From: Gammaproteobacteria bacterium
GTDB taxonomy: Bacteria > Pseudomonadota > Gammaproteobacteria > Steroidobacterales > Woeseiaceae
Reading direction: 5' to 3'
Length of the DNA stretch: 32,843 nucleotides
Assembly: GCA_009937525.1 (NCBI GenBank)
Contig: JAACFE010000037.1
Location: 1-32,843, forward strand
In this document: in pieces, positions 24,932 to 32,843 of the stretch
How positions within the stretch are numbered: the stretch's first letter is position 1
Layout: each line of letters starts with the position of its first letter
Program-made: the position numbers and the translations under genes
The notes under the pieces: model-generated
What the model was told of the DNA's origin: nothing
Databases searched by the model: none
The model's input: only the letters and a program-made list of their open reading frames with translations

Positions 24932-25621
24932 CTAGTCTTTTCGCAGGTGATAGTCGAACGATGGACGCTTGCTGCCGTAGCGGTTGTTGATCCAGAGGAT
25001 CAGCATGCCCTCTACCCAGCGCGCGTCGCGCAGCGGACCGACGTCGATCGGCTCCAGGCCCATACCGGAGACGAGTTCCGCGACTTTGTCCTTTGCGCGG
25101 CCGTTGTCGCCCACGAGCGGGATAGAGACCGGTCCGCCAGCGGACGCGGGATCGACCATCGTCTTCCAGTTGAGGGTGTTGAAGGCCTTGACGACGTAGG
25201 CTCCAGGGGCTGCTGCCTGGATGATTTCCGCGTTCGAGGTATCAACGGCATGTTCGAGCCGGTTCATTCGCCGCTCCAGGGGATTCGTCGGGTCGATGAT
25301 GATCTTCCCGGACAGGTCCCCCAGGCTGCGCGTAATCTCTTCTACCATCAAACCGGGTACGGCAAGGACGACGATATCCGCCTGCGCAGCGGCTTCAGCG
25401 GGCGTCGTGGCAGATGCGAGATCGCCGGTCCTCTCGACCAGTTCTTCCACTTTGCTGCGTCCCGGGTCTCGCGAACCGTAAACAATGGTATGTCCCTGTT
25501 GCGCAAATTCCGGGCCGAGCGCACCACCGACGTCACCGGTCCCGATGATGGCGATCGTATCGGCCATGGCGGGCCCTCCGATGATCAGGGTCAGGGCGGC
25601 GACGGCGAATCGAAGGTACAT
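24932..25621 (-). CDS. NAD(P)-binding F420-reductase-like oxidoreductase, two possible starts
   Basis: A 229-residue protein of the NADP-dependent F420 oxidoreductase/Rossmann family. The dinucleotide motif IAIIGTGDVGGALGPEFAQQ begins near residue 22, then VYGSRDPGRSK (phosphate-binding SRD), ADIVVLAVPG, GKIIIDPTNPL, VVKAFNTLNW and SIPLVGDN follow the family in order. The N-terminal 18 residues look like a signal peptide (FAVAALTLIIGGPAMA), odd for a cofactor-using Rossmann enzyme. ATG 25621 has GAGGAG nine bases upstream. ATG 25567, just before the Rossmann fold, has GGAGG seven bases upstream. Either, or both, could be used. The substrate is unknown. Confidence 0.85.
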   Translation of the reverse strand: MYLRFAVAALTLIIGGPAMADTIAIIGTGDVGGALGPEFAQQGHTIVYGSRDPGRSKVEELVERTGDLASATTPAEAAAQADIVVLAVPGLMVEEITRSLGDLSGKIIIDPTNPLERRMNRLEHAVDTSNAEIIQAAAPGAYVVKAFNTLNWKTMVDPASAGGPVSIPLVGDNGRAKDKVAELVSGMGLEPIDVGPLRDARWVEGMLILWINNRYGSKRPSFDYHLRKD

Positions 25622-25681
25622 GGCGCGGACTCCTCGGTGGTAACGATCGCGATTATACGCCGCGCCGACCGGCGGCGCCGA

Positions 25682-26272
25682 TCAATACCAGATGGCCATG
25701 TCGAACCCGCGTGCGTCGTAGACGGGCATACTTGGCAGCCTTTCTGCACGGCTCGTAGCGATACGCTTCGCGGACCAGAGCATCGCGAACGCGTCGAGGA
25801 CATCGTGCCGGGATGCTTCCGCGTGCCGGAACGCCGTCAAGGCCTGGTACAGGGCCTCGGACGGGTAGATATCGCACAGGTAGCTCAACTGGTCACGAAA
25901 GCGCGGCCTGCTGCCTTCGCGCTGTGGCGCCGTGATGCCGCCTCGCAGCTCGAGAAAGCTGAGATGCGGATGTACCTCGTACAGGAAATGGCCGGCCCCG
26001 GGATTGGCGCGCATGAATTCATGCACTTCGCGGATCTTCTCTGCGGGCCGCCGGTAACGATCACGAATTCCGGCATCGTCATCGTTCGATAGAGCCGGAT
26101 ACTCGGCAAGACTCAACGGCGCATCGATAGAAACGACCTCGTAGTCCTCCAGGCGCTGCATCGCTGCCTCGAAGGTCTCCGTCACGAACCAGCTCCAGGG
26201 GCCCGGTAACGGCGTTTCCCGCAACACGAACCAGCCCGCCTTCGAACCTAAAACAGCTGCGATTCTGCTCAT
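25682..26272 (-). CDS. DUF429-family protein (predicted RNase H-like fold)
   Basis: A 196-residue protein with DUF429 hallmarks: an N-terminal strand IAAVLGSKAGWFVLRE in place of the usual GVDGCxxGW, then VVSIDAPLSLAE near residue 46, FLYEVHPHLSFLELRGG near 96, and SRHDVLDAFAMLWSAKRI near 153. The family is predicted to have an RNase H-like fold with acidic catalytic residues, but its reaction is not established. Here the first Asp (GVDG) is absent (VLGSK), so activity may be lost or altered. The start is preceded by GAGAGG. It is same-strand with the oxidoreductase gene, 60 bases apart. Confidence 0.75.
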   Translation of the reverse strand: MSRIAAVLGSKAGWFVLRETPLPGPWSWFVTETFEAAMQRLEDYEVVSIDAPLSLAEYPALSNDDDAGIRDRYRRPAEKIREVHEFMRANPGAGHFLYEVHPHLSFLELRGGITAPQREGSRPRFRDQLSYLCDIYPSEALYQALTAFRHAEASRHDVLDAFAMLWSAKRIATSRAERLPSMPVYDARGFDMAIWY

Positions 26273-26406
26273 CGTGCTTACCTCTCGATCGGTTTCATCA
26301 TGCAGGCAGCTTATTGAGTACCTTAGCGAGGGTATTGTCCGATTCCATCAGCCTTCCGGCTTTCGAGGTCATTCCGCCAATGCCCGGAAAGCCTATAATG
26401 GTGCCC

Positions 26407-26826
26407 ATGAAGACCTATTACGCCGCAATCGTGCTGCTGGTATTACTGCTGTCCGCCTGCTCGGAGAGAGGGGACAACGTCTACAGGACCTGGGTAGGGC
26501 CTGATCGGCCGAACATGGCGATCGTTACGCTGCAGCTCGGCGACGACGTTCGGGATGTCACTATCCGAGAGCGAGTATTGCCCAGATCGGAGTATGGGAC
26601 GATCCTGCTGGTACCCGGGAAGTACACGCTGCATGAGCAGGACGATGCGAGCATAGGGATTAACATCCGCCCGATGCTGATCAACAGCGAACAGGCGAGG
26701 GCGAAAGGCGAGTTGATCCTCGGAAACACCTATACCCTGCACGCCGGCAAGTCGAAGGAATCCGGCGAGCGTGCGCTCTGGATCGAGGATACCCGCAGCG
26801 GCGACATATTCATCGACACGCGGTGA
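26407..26826 (+). CDS. Small lipoprotein of unknown function
   Basis: A 139-residue lipoprotein: MKTYYAAIVLLVLLLSAC is a lipoprotein signal with lipobox LSAC, Cys18 being the lipidated residue. The frame is open upstream but the ATG at 26407 gives the proper signal peptide. The mature part is beta-rich, with MAIVTLQLGDDVRDVTIRER, TILLVPGKYTLHEQ and GNTYTLHAGKSKE. Strand patterns of this kind occur in small periplasmic carbohydrate- or peptide-facing domains, but I recognise no family. It lies between a divergent DUF429 gene and the META-domain lipoprotein. Confidence 0.75.
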   Translation: MKTYYAAIVLLVLLLSACSERGDNVYRTWVGPDRPNMAIVTLQLGDDVRDVTIRERVLPRSEYGTILLVPGKYTLHEQDDASIGINIRPMLINSEQARAKGELILGNTYTLHAGKSKESGERALWIEDTRSGDIFIDTR

Positions 26827-26895
26827 TGCTGTGAACCCCGATGGTTGTTGTTACACGTTATACGTAGTTAGTGTTGCTTGATTGGGATTGTGCGA

Positions 26896-27369
26896 ATGAA
26901 AAACACCTGCTGGATTTCCAGCCTGGTCATACTGTTCGGCGTAGTCGGATGCGCACCGGACGAGGCGGGCATCGCGGAGACGCCGACAGCACCTGCGCCG
27001 GTTGTGGAGAACGTGAAACCTGACGTGTCGCTGACTAACACCTACTGGAAGCTGATCGAACTGAACGGCGCCGCTGTCGAGCCCGGCGAAGGCAAGGAGC
27101 TGCACATGATTCTCAAGGGCGAGGACCAGGTCGGCGGCTACGCGGGCTGCAATCAGTTCACGGGCTCGATGACGGTGACGGACGATGGACTGTCGGTCGG
27201 TCCGATCGCGAGTACGCGGCGCATGTGTCAAAACGTCATGGCGCAGGAGGTTGCGTTCCTGCAGGCGCTCGAAAATGCGTATCGTTATTCGATAGCAGGC
27301 GAAGATCTTGCTATCGAGGATGCCAATGGGGACGTCACCATGCGCTTTGTCGCCGTCTACATGCCGTGA
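26896..27369 (+). CDS. META/HslJ-domain lipoprotein
   Basis: A 157-residue lipoprotein. MKNTCWISSLVILFGVVGC gives a signal with Cys19 as lipidation site, then a Pro-rich linker (PTAPAPVVENVKPD). Residues ~50-157 are a META domain: NTYWKLIELNGAAVEP, YAGCNQFTGSMTV, LSVGPIASTRRMC and a final TMRFVAVYMP strand. HslJ of E. coli, of this fold, is linked to heat and novobiocin tolerance. The paired Cys (GGYAGCN and RRMC) are the usual META disulphide candidates. The start at 26896 is preferred to a TTG at 26878. Confidence 0.85.
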   Translation: MKNTCWISSLVILFGVVGCAPDEAGIAETPTAPAPVVENVKPDVSLTNTYWKLIELNGAAVEPGEGKELHMILKGEDQVGGYAGCNQFTGSMTVTDDGLSVGPIASTRRMCQNVMAQEVAFLQALENAYRYSIAGEDLAIEDANGDVTMRFVAVYMP

Positions 27370-27384
27370 CCGGTCGACCGACGT

Positions 27385-27972
27385 TCAAATGAGGTCGGTA
27401 GCGCTGTCCGAGAGTATGTAGAGGCCCACGAGGATCATCATCCACGGCGCCAGCCTGGGGCCGAGCCGGCTTAGCGCCTCGGAACGGGCGATACGCTGGG
27501 ACAGATTGAGTATCAGGAGCAGCCACATCGTCGAAATCAGGGCGAATCCGATCGCGATGCCGAGACGTGCATCGCTCCCGCTTTCCGCAAACAGCGGCCC
27601 GATCGCGAAAATCGTGTCGCCGCTGTTCGCAAACAGCAGTCCGGCCATTGCAGGCCACCTGGTCGAACGGGAGGCCGGGCTCTCTGCCTGCGCGCCCGTG
27701 AATAACAGCAGGTAGAGGCCGATGCTGAGCGGCACGAAGCCCAGGTAACCGAGCACCTCAGGCGGGACCAGGCGTTCTATAAACGTCGCGAGCGATGCGA
27801 TGAACAGCACGCTAGCGCTCGCTGCAAGGAAGCCTGTGATCAGCTGGCCGCGGCGGGTGGTGCCCGCCCCCAGGGCCGCCATGATGAGCAGGTTGTCGAC
27901 GTTGGTTGCCGCGTATGCGATCGGCACGAGCACGAGCGCCGTAATGAAGACCTGCGGTTGGTCGATGAACAC
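27385..27972 (-). CDS. CadD-like cadmium/cation exporter (LysE superfamily)
   Basis: A 195-residue membrane protein with about five or six hydrophobic helices. IAYAATNVDNLLIMAALGAG near residue 18 and LLFANSGDTIFAIGPLFAES near 110 are the repeated NxDN/NxGD motifs of the CadD cadmium-resistance transporter family. It would export divalent cations or related solutes across the inner membrane. CadD itself is best known from Gram-positive plasmids; chromosomal relatives of unknown substrate are widespread. No metal-responsive regulator is adjacent. It starts five bases after the stop of the patatin gene on the same strand. Confidence 0.75.
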   Translation of the reverse strand: MFIDQPQVFITALVLVPIAYAATNVDNLLIMAALGAGTTRRGQLITGFLAASASVLFIASLATFIERLVPPEVLGYLGFVPLSIGLYLLLFTGAQAESPASRSTRWPAMAGLLFANSGDTIFAIGPLFAESGSDARLGIAIGFALISTMWLLLILNLSQRIARSEALSRLGPRLAPWMMILVGLYILSDSATDLI

Positions 27973-27977
27973 GGCGT

Positions 27978-29153
27978 TCAGACGCCCTCGGACGGATACG
28001 GGAAGTCCTGCGGCGCCGGCAGACCGTCCTCCACCCAGCTGCGGATACCGGCGTCGCAGAGGGCATAACCCCAGTTGATGAGGCGCCGCTGTATCACCGG
28101 GTCCTTGGCCTCGAGATCGGTGCGGATGCTCGCCAGTTCCTGCGTACGGTTAAAGGGGCACGGCAGCCTGTCGTCTGCGGGGTACTTGCGGACGTCGGTA
28201 CGCATACTCCAGTAGGTGCCGTGGCGCTCGCGTTCGACGAACGAGGTCAGCAGAATGCGCTTGCGCAGGCTCCGCACCTGGTTGTTGATCGTCCTGACCA
28301 CGCGATAGGTTTGCAATATCCAGTCACCGGAAACTCGCTTCCTTGCAGGCAGGTCGCCGCCGGCGTCGGAGCAGATGACGGTCTTGTAGTTCTTGAACAC
28401 CGTTTCGAGCCCGAGGTTGTCGTAGACGCCGCCGTCCGTGAGCAACGGTCGCGTCGTGAATGGCGGTCCCTGCAGGCCATCGCCGCTGCCGGGCGTGAAA
28501 TCCTCATCCCGATACTTGAATCTCGCCGGCGACAGGAACGGCGGAAACGCCGACGAAGCGCCAACGACTTTTGCGAGCGTGTCGATGGGTTCCTCGATGC
28601 GTCCCACGCGCCAGTCGCGTGCGACACGTTTCGAGAAACTCCACAGCGCGCCGGATTGCAGGTTCGTCGTGTTGAAGACGAAGTCGGGCGACTTCGGCAA
28701 GTCCTGCAGCGTCAAATCGCCGAACAGTCGCTTGCGGTAGATGCGCACCACGCGCTTGTTGACGGTACTGAAAATAATCGCAGGCAACCCCGAGAGTATC
28801 GTCACCGTCGAGCGGCTCGCGAATGCCTGGATCGGTTCGGCGACGTGCTCGCGGAACCGGTCCGAGACGCCGGGCGAGTCCACGTCCAGCTTATCCCACG
28901 CGAGCCCGAGCACGCCGGCCGTAATCGAGCCCCCTGACACCGACGAGACACGCTGCAGCGAGCCGAGCTCGCCGTGCTTGCCCCAGCGGTGTTCGGTGCC
29001 CAGGTAGCCGAGTTCGGCCAGCCGCCAGACAACACCGAGATGAAACAGCATCGCGCGATAGCCGCCGCCTGACAGGCACAGGCCGATGCCTTTTCGGAGC
29101 ACCGGCTCCATCGGCGCTTCGGTACTGACCGGGGTGAGATCGAAATCCGTCAT
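27978..29153 (-). CDS. Patatin-like phospholipase
   Basis: A 391-residue patatin-fold acyl hydrolase. GIGLCLSGGGYRAMLFHLGV (from residue 22) is the glycine-rich oxyanion loop. The nucleophile elbow is RVSSVSGGSITAG, with Ser73 as probable nucleophile and Ser where GxSxG has its first Gly. The catalytic Asp is in LLTDGGVYDNLGLE near residue 240. No signal peptide or transmembrane helix is seen. DNLGLETVF and the C-terminal Arg-rich region resemble bacterial patatins of the RssA-like branch. It is in operon with the CadD-like gene. The substrate, probably a phospholipid, is unproven. Confidence 0.88.
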   Translation of the reverse strand: MTDFDLTPVSTEAPMEPVLRKGIGLCLSGGGYRAMLFHLGVVWRLAELGYLGTEHRWGKHGELGSLQRVSSVSGGSITAGVLGLAWDKLDVDSPGVSDRFREHVAEPIQAFASRSTVTILSGLPAIIFSTVNKRVVRIYRKRLFGDLTLQDLPKSPDFVFNTTNLQSGALWSFSKRVARDWRVGRIEEPIDTLAKVVGASSAFPPFLSPARFKYRDEDFTPGSGDGLQGPPFTTRPLLTDGGVYDNLGLETVFKNYKTVICSDAGGDLPARKRVSGDWILQTYRVVRTINNQVRSLRKRILLTSFVERERHGTYWSMRTDVRKYPADDRLPCPFNRTQELASIRTDLEAKDPVIQRRLINWGYALCDAGIRSWVEDGLPAPQDFPYPSEGV

Positions 29154-29204
29154 GGTGATCCCGCATTATGAACCAATAAGGTCGTCTTAAGGTGCAGCGG
29201 GAAT

Positions 29205-29337
29205 CGCGGGCCGAGGCCCGCTCCTACAGCTTATCGTCCAGCCTGTAGGAGCGGGCCTCGGCCCGCGAAACCGTCGCGCTTCGAGAAGCACTCCTGCAGG
29301 TTATGGTCCAGCCGGTAGGAACGGGCTTCGGCCCGCG
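29205..29337. repeat. Two GTAG-type REP pairs (BIME-like cluster)
   Basis: The unit GTAGGAGCGGGCCTCGGCCC (continuing CGCG) occurs reversed at 29205-29227 and forward at 29245-29267, with identical sequence and a 17-base linker. A degenerate second pair, with a related linker (AGGTTATGGTCCAGCCG), follows at 29275-29299 and 29315-29337 with a 70-base period. The foot sequence is the same as in the array after pilE at 9853-10046. It lies between the patatin gene and the TonB receptor terminator. Confidence 0.9.
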
Positions 29338-29341
29338 AGCC

Positions 29342-29373
29342 AAAAAAAACGGGCCCTCGAAGAGGGCCCGTTT
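29342..29373 (-). terminator. Rho-independent terminator of the TonB receptor gene
   Basis: A 9-bp stem CGGGCCCTC/GAGGGCCCG with loop GAA and extra A/T pairs, followed on the minus strand by eight T. It lies 24 bases after the receptor stop. Confidence 0.92.
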
Positions 29374-29396
29374 GGATTGCCACTGGTGGAATGCGA

Positions 29397-32078
29397 TCAG
29401 TCGAAATACTTCCGCAGCGTGATGCCCCAGGTACGCGGCTGGTTCGGGTAGCCGCTGTAGCTGAAAGGCTCCGCGAGGTTCTGGAACGTCGTCGGGAATG
29501 CGCTCTGCAGATACTCGTCGTCGGTCAGGTTGCGGCCCCACAGCATAGCCTCGAAGCCGTTTTCCCAACGCAGGCCGATGCTTGCGTTAACCGTGCTGAC
29601 CTTACGCGACGCCACATTCGCGGGTACATTCGAGATGACCTGTGTCTCGTCTTCATAGTAGTACTCGGCACGCACGAAGCCGGACATGGTGGAACCGAGG
29701 TCGAAGGACCAGCGTGCCCATGTGTTGGCGCTGAATTCGCTGACACCGGGAACCTTGGTGCCGCTCAGGTCCGTGGGTCCGCCGACGCCCGGCGCGTTCT
29801 GATAGTCGTCATAGACGGGATCCAGGAACGTGCCTGCAAAGTACCAGTCGAAATTCTCGGTGAGCGCCCACAGCACGTCGATCTCGACGCCGGTCGTCGA
29901 TTGCTTGCCGGCGTTGACGAGGACGAAGCCCGTGCCCTGGAAGACGTTCTCCTGGAAGTTCTCGATTTCCTGGTCGAAGATGGCCAGGTTGAAGGACCAG
30001 GTATCGAATGCGCCTTTGAGGCCTAACTCATAGAGCGTGGAATCCTCGGGCTCTGCCAGGCGCGTGGCCGGGGAGAGGTTGGGTACGCCCAGACCGGCGC
30101 CTTCGAGCGCCGCGATGTCGGCCGCAAACGGCCTCGAGTCGCGCGACAGGTTCCACGACGTGGCCTTGAAGCCCGTGCCGGCGCTGATGTAGGCATTGAG
30201 CCGGTCGGTCAGGTCGTAGGCAAAACGTGCCGTCCAGGTCGTCTGATCGTCCTTCGAGTTACCGTTCTCGACCGCGTTCGGGAAGTTGACGAAGGGCGGC
30301 AGGATCTGCACCTGCTGCAAGGGCAGGAACGGGTTGCACAATTCGCCGGGCGCGCCGGTGGTGCACGTTGTCCCCTTGCCGATGTCAGCAGCAGCTGCCG
30401 CCTGGGCGACGCAGGCCGGATCGGTGGGGCCCAGAGGGCACTGGCCGGCCTGGAGCAGTTGCCCTAACACCGTCGCGAAAATCACCGGCTGGCCGATGTC
30501 GTCTACCAGGTCGATGTACGAGAAGACGTTGTCGTTCACGGTCCTGACCGAAACGTCTTTCTCGTCCTCGGTGTAGTTGATGCCGAGCGTCACGGTTGCC
30601 CGGTCGGTCAGTGCGAAGTCGGCCTGCGCGAATAGCGAGATGGCCTGGTTGTCCAGCAGTCCCGTCTCGATGGTGCCCTGGCCGGTCGCGAAGGAAGTGC
30701 CCGGGATAATCGGGCCGAACTGATCAACTACGCCTGGAGCGAGCGGCGGCAACAGAGAACCCGGCTGGTACGTGGACGCGATGAGACCTTCGAGCAGCGC
30801 AACCGGCGATGGCACGAGCGGATTGGCGGCCTCCTGCGGCGTGTAGGCGCCAGACGGAACACCGGCCAGTTTGGTCATCGCATCGACGTAGGGCCGTGCG
30901 CCCGAGTCGAACAGGACGCCGCTGTTCTGCTCGACGTCCTCGTCGAAGTAGAACGCGCCGACCAGCCAGTCCATGCGGTCCGTCGATCCCGACAGCCGGA
31001 ATTCCTGGGTAAAGGTTTCGAGCGTCGTATCGGTCAGGTTCGACGCGGTCTCGTTCAGCAGCGCGGCCGTCGTGAAGTCGCCATCCGAGTTGTCGAAGCG
31101 CTCCAGGTTACGGAATGCCGTAATCGAGGTCAGGGTGATCGCATCGCTCAGATCCCAGTCGAGCTGCAGCGATACGCCGTTGTTTTCGATCTCGTTGACC
31201 GCGTCGAAATTGAAGAGGCCATTGTAGGAGAACGGTTGTTCAGGGAGGTAGTCGCCGCCGGCCACGCGAATACCAAAATCCGCGACGCCCACAGCGAGAT
31301 TCGCCACGCCGCAACAGTTTTCGTCGATCTTGTCGTAATCGGCGATGAAACGAGCTTCGAAGGTGTCCGACGGCGCCCACAACAGCTGGCCGCGAACTCC
31401 GTAGCGATTCAGCTCGTTGAAATCGGTGCCCGTTTCAAGGTTGGTGAAATAGCCATCGCGCTGGTTGTAGCTACCGGACAGGCTCCAGGCGAAGGTGTCG
31501 GACAGCGGGCCGCTGACATCGCCTTTCACGACGATCTGATCGTAGTCGCCATAAGTAAACGACGCGGACCCGGAGTACCCGTCGAGATCCGGTTTCGCCG
31601 TCACGACGTTGATGACGCCGGCAGACGCGTTCTTGCCGAACAGCGTGCTTTGCGGCCCCTTGATGACCTCGATGCGTTCGAGGTTCGGGAAGTCGGCAAG
31701 ACTGGCCGCCGAGCGCGACCGGTAGACGCCGTCCACGAATACGCCTACGGACGGTTCGACACCCGCGTTATTGGCGCCGTTACCGAAGCCGCGGATCAGG
31801 AACGTGGCGTTCGCACTCGACTGCAGCTGGCTGACGCGCAGCGAAGGCACCAGGAACTGCAGGTCCTTGATGTCGAGTACCTGCGCGTCGTTCATGACGT
31901 CCGCGGACACAACCGATACCGCAACCGGGACTTCCTGCAATGTCTGCTCACGTTTTGTCGCGAGCACCGTGATCTCTTCGAAGATGGCCACGTCCGCTTG
32001 CTCCTGAGCGAAAACGGGCATGGCGACGGTTGTGGCGATCAGGGTAAGAGCGCCACGAGTGATGGTCTTGGTAGTCAT
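29397..32078 (-). CDS. TonB-dependent outer-membrane receptor
   Basis: An 893-residue TonB-dependent receptor. The signal peptide is MTTKTITRGALTLIATTVAMPVFAQ, then a TonB-box-like EEITVLATKRE (residues 34-44). The plug domain has PVAVSVVSADVMNDAQVLDI, SVGVFVDGVYRSRSAA and NLERIEVIKGPQSTLFGKNA. A long beta-barrel follows, closing with PRTWGITLRKYFD, so the final aromatic is penultimate. The ATG at 32078 (GGGGGA upstream) is chosen over an upstream in-frame start as it gives the signal peptide. Cys pairs in an extracellular loop (CPLGPTDPAC, CTTGAPGELC) are notable. The substrate is not deducible; no transport genes adjoin it. Confidence 0.94.
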   Translation of the reverse strand: MTTKTITRGALTLIATTVAMPVFAQEQADVAIFEEITVLATKREQTLQEVPVAVSVVSADVMNDAQVLDIKDLQFLVPSLRVSQLQSSANATFLIRGFGNGANNAGVEPSVGVFVDGVYRSRSAASLADFPNLERIEVIKGPQSTLFGKNASAGVINVVTAKPDLDGYSGSASFTYGDYDQIVVKGDVSGPLSDTFAWSLSGSYNQRDGYFTNLETGTDFNELNRYGVRGQLLWAPSDTFEARFIADYDKIDENCCGVANLAVGVADFGIRVAGGDYLPEQPFSYNGLFNFDAVNEIENNGVSLQLDWDLSDAITLTSITAFRNLERFDNSDGDFTTAALLNETASNLTDTTLETFTQEFRLSGSTDRMDWLVGAFYFDEDVEQNSGVLFDSGARPYVDAMTKLAGVPSGAYTPQEAANPLVPSPVALLEGLIASTYQPGSLLPPLAPGVVDQFGPIIPGTSFATGQGTIETGLLDNQAISLFAQADFALTDRATVTLGINYTEDEKDVSVRTVNDNVFSYIDLVDDIGQPVIFATVLGQLLQAGQCPLGPTDPACVAQAAAAADIGKGTTCTTGAPGELCNPFLPLQQVQILPPFVNFPNAVENGNSKDDQTTWTARFAYDLTDRLNAYISAGTGFKATSWNLSRDSRPFAADIAALEGAGLGVPNLSPATRLAEPEDSTLYELGLKGAFDTWSFNLAIFDQEIENFQENVFQGTGFVLVNAGKQSTTGVEIDVLWALTENFDWYFAGTFLDPVYDDYQNAPGVGGPTDLSGTKVPGVSEFSANTWARWSFDLGSTMSGFVRAEYYYEDETQVISNVPANVASRKVSTVNASIGLRWENGFEAMLWGRNLTDDEYLQSAFPTTFQNLAEPFSYSGYPNQPRTWGITLRKYFD

Positions 32079-32121
32079 TGGATCCCCCACCAGAGGTTGG
32101 CAAAAGCCTATAGATTTCGTG

Positions 32122-32150
32122 AGGATATGCGATCCAATATAGGTAAGCAA
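32122..32150 (-). promoter_or_regulatory. Candidate sigma-70 promoter of the TonB receptor
   Basis: On the minus strand, TTGCTT (32150-32145) and TATCCT (32127-32122) are separated by 17 bases, giving a leader of about 35 bases. A 7-bp inverted repeat AATAGCG (32149-32155) / CGCTATT (32202-32208) spans and precedes it and could bind a regulator. The rest of the 329-base gap to the divergent gene (32079-32407) holds no other feature I recognise. Confidence 0.45.
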
Positions 32151-32407
32151 TAGCGTATGTCGCTGTCCGGATATTGTTGCGAATAAACGGCAAATGACAA
32201 TCGCTATTACATAAAGCAACGACGGCTGGCGGGACCTTATGGCACCTGAGGGGCGGAGCCGGTTCGGGGCATCCGCCACGATTTTGTTTTCTCGTCACGC
32301 CCTTTGTTCGACGGCCATCGGCGTGTCCGGATTCACTCTTCTTCATGGCCTCATCACAGCGGTGTTAGACTCTTCTCACCCGTGAGCGAACCTCTGACCA
32401 TAAGAAA

Positions 32408-32843
32408 ATGCTCAAGCTAATCAAAGAACTCCGACGACGTGAGGTGTTCCGCACAGCGGGTCTCTACGTCGGCGTCGCATGGATCGTCGTCGAGGTCTCG
32501 AGCGTCCTTTTCGATGCCTTCGAGGCCCCGGATTGGGCGCTGCAGGCGGTCATCATCCTCGCCATTATCGGGTTGCCGGTCACGATCGTCCTGGCATGGA
32601 TCTTCGACATCACCGAGCACGGCATCGAGGTTCAGGCAGAGGCCACGGACACGATGGTCATCCCGTTCGGTGGGCGGCGTATGGACTTCGTGGTGATCGG
32701 CGTGCTGTCGGTGGCGCTGATCTTTTCCATTTACCTGAACGTGGCGGGCAAAGTCGACACCGCCCCGGAGCAGTTGGAACCCCTGTCCATCCTTATCGCG
32801 GACTTCGACAATCGCACAGGTAACCCGATCTTCGACGGCGCCC
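32408..32843 (+). CDS. Membrane protein N-terminus, TPR/adenylate-cyclase-associated type (partial)
   Basis: The frame from ATG 32408 is open to the window edge (145 codons). It begins MLKLIKELRRREVFRTAGLY, then a membrane segment (VGVAWIVVEVSSVLFDAF), EAPDWALQAVIILAIIGLPV and LAWIFDITEHGIEV. This matches the N-terminal module of gammaproteobacterial proteins that carry a TolB-like domain and TPR repeats, or an adenylate cyclase domain. A second helix (MDFVVIGVLSVALIFSIYLN) precedes LSILIADFDNRTGNPIFDGA, the start of the TolB-like/SIAVLPF region. The rest lies outside, so the output domain is unknown. It is divergent from the TonB receptor. Confidence 0.75.
   Translation, partial: MLKLIKELRRREVFRTAGLYVGVAWIVVEVSSVLFDAFEAPDWALQAVIILAIIGLPVTIVLAWIFDITEHGIEVQAEATDTMVIPFGGRRMDFVVIGVLSVALIFSIYLNVAGKVDTAPEQLEPLSILIADFDNRTGNPIFDGA

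Noticed and set aside
24857-26092. A 411-codon plus-strand frame over the oxidoreductase and DUF429 genes
   Set aside because: Both minus-strand genes have family motifs and ribosome-binding sites; the plus-strand frame has low-complexity Arg/Asp composition.
31236-32153. A 305-codon plus-strand frame opposite the 5' part of the TonB receptor
   Set aside because: The receptor plug motifs are on the minus strand; the opposite frame shows only shadow composition.

Overview
The window (about 32.8 kb, GC-rich) looks like chromosome of a gammaproteobacterium. The order ispB | rplU-rpmA-obgE ... rpsT | murJ-ribF-lspA next to a FimT/FimU-PilV-PilW-PilX-PilY1-PilE cluster is the order known from Pseudomonas aeruginosa and relatives. 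The secreted and lipoprotein genes, the GTAG-type REP palindromes and the TonB receptor would fit an environmental lineage near Xanthomonadales, Steroidobacterales or Woeseiaceae. That placement is a guess from gene order and protein flavour, not from a search.

Layout. 1-3232: partial tRNA-Pro and ispB on the minus strand, divergent from rplU-rpmA-obgE. 3462-9856: a complete plus-strand minor-pilin operon (FimU-like, PilV, PilW, PilX, PilY1, PilE), where P. aeruginosa has proB. It ends in a tandem REP array and a terminator shared with rpsT. 10111-13636: rpsT (minus), divergent from murJ-ribF-lspA. ileS is missing between ribF and lspA, and fkpB-ispH are missing after lspA. 13649-21156: a second full minor-pilin operon on the minus strand (FimT-like, FimU-like, PilV, PilW, PilX, a small CxxC secreted protein, PilY1 with an intact VWA metal site, PilE), converging on lspA. 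This second operon sits at the position and orientation of the P. aeruginosa minor-pilin operon, so the first one appears to be the extra copy.

21320-24172: a Fur-family regulator without the usual cysteines, tRNA-Thr, a gene-free stretch with inverted repeats and a near-perfect sigma-54 promoter, a leader with three predicted hairpins, an Ig/fibronectin lipoprotein and a YncE-like beta-propeller. 24173-29153: small accessory genes: a secreted protein apparently split by a frameshift, a Rossmann-fold oxidoreductase with two well-supported starts, a DUF429 protein, two lipoproteins (one META/HslJ), a CadD-like exporter and a patatin. 29205-32843: a second REP cluster, a TonB-dependent receptor, and the 5' end of a membrane protein of the adenylate-cyclase-associated/TPR type.

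How they work together. Both pilin operons encode the parts of a type IV pilus tip and priming complex: minor pilins plus the PilY1 adhesin. The two PilY1 proteins differ at the VWA metal site, which suggests two alternative tip complexes. No major pilin, PilB/T motors or PilMNOPQ are in the window, so the rest of the machine must be elsewhere.
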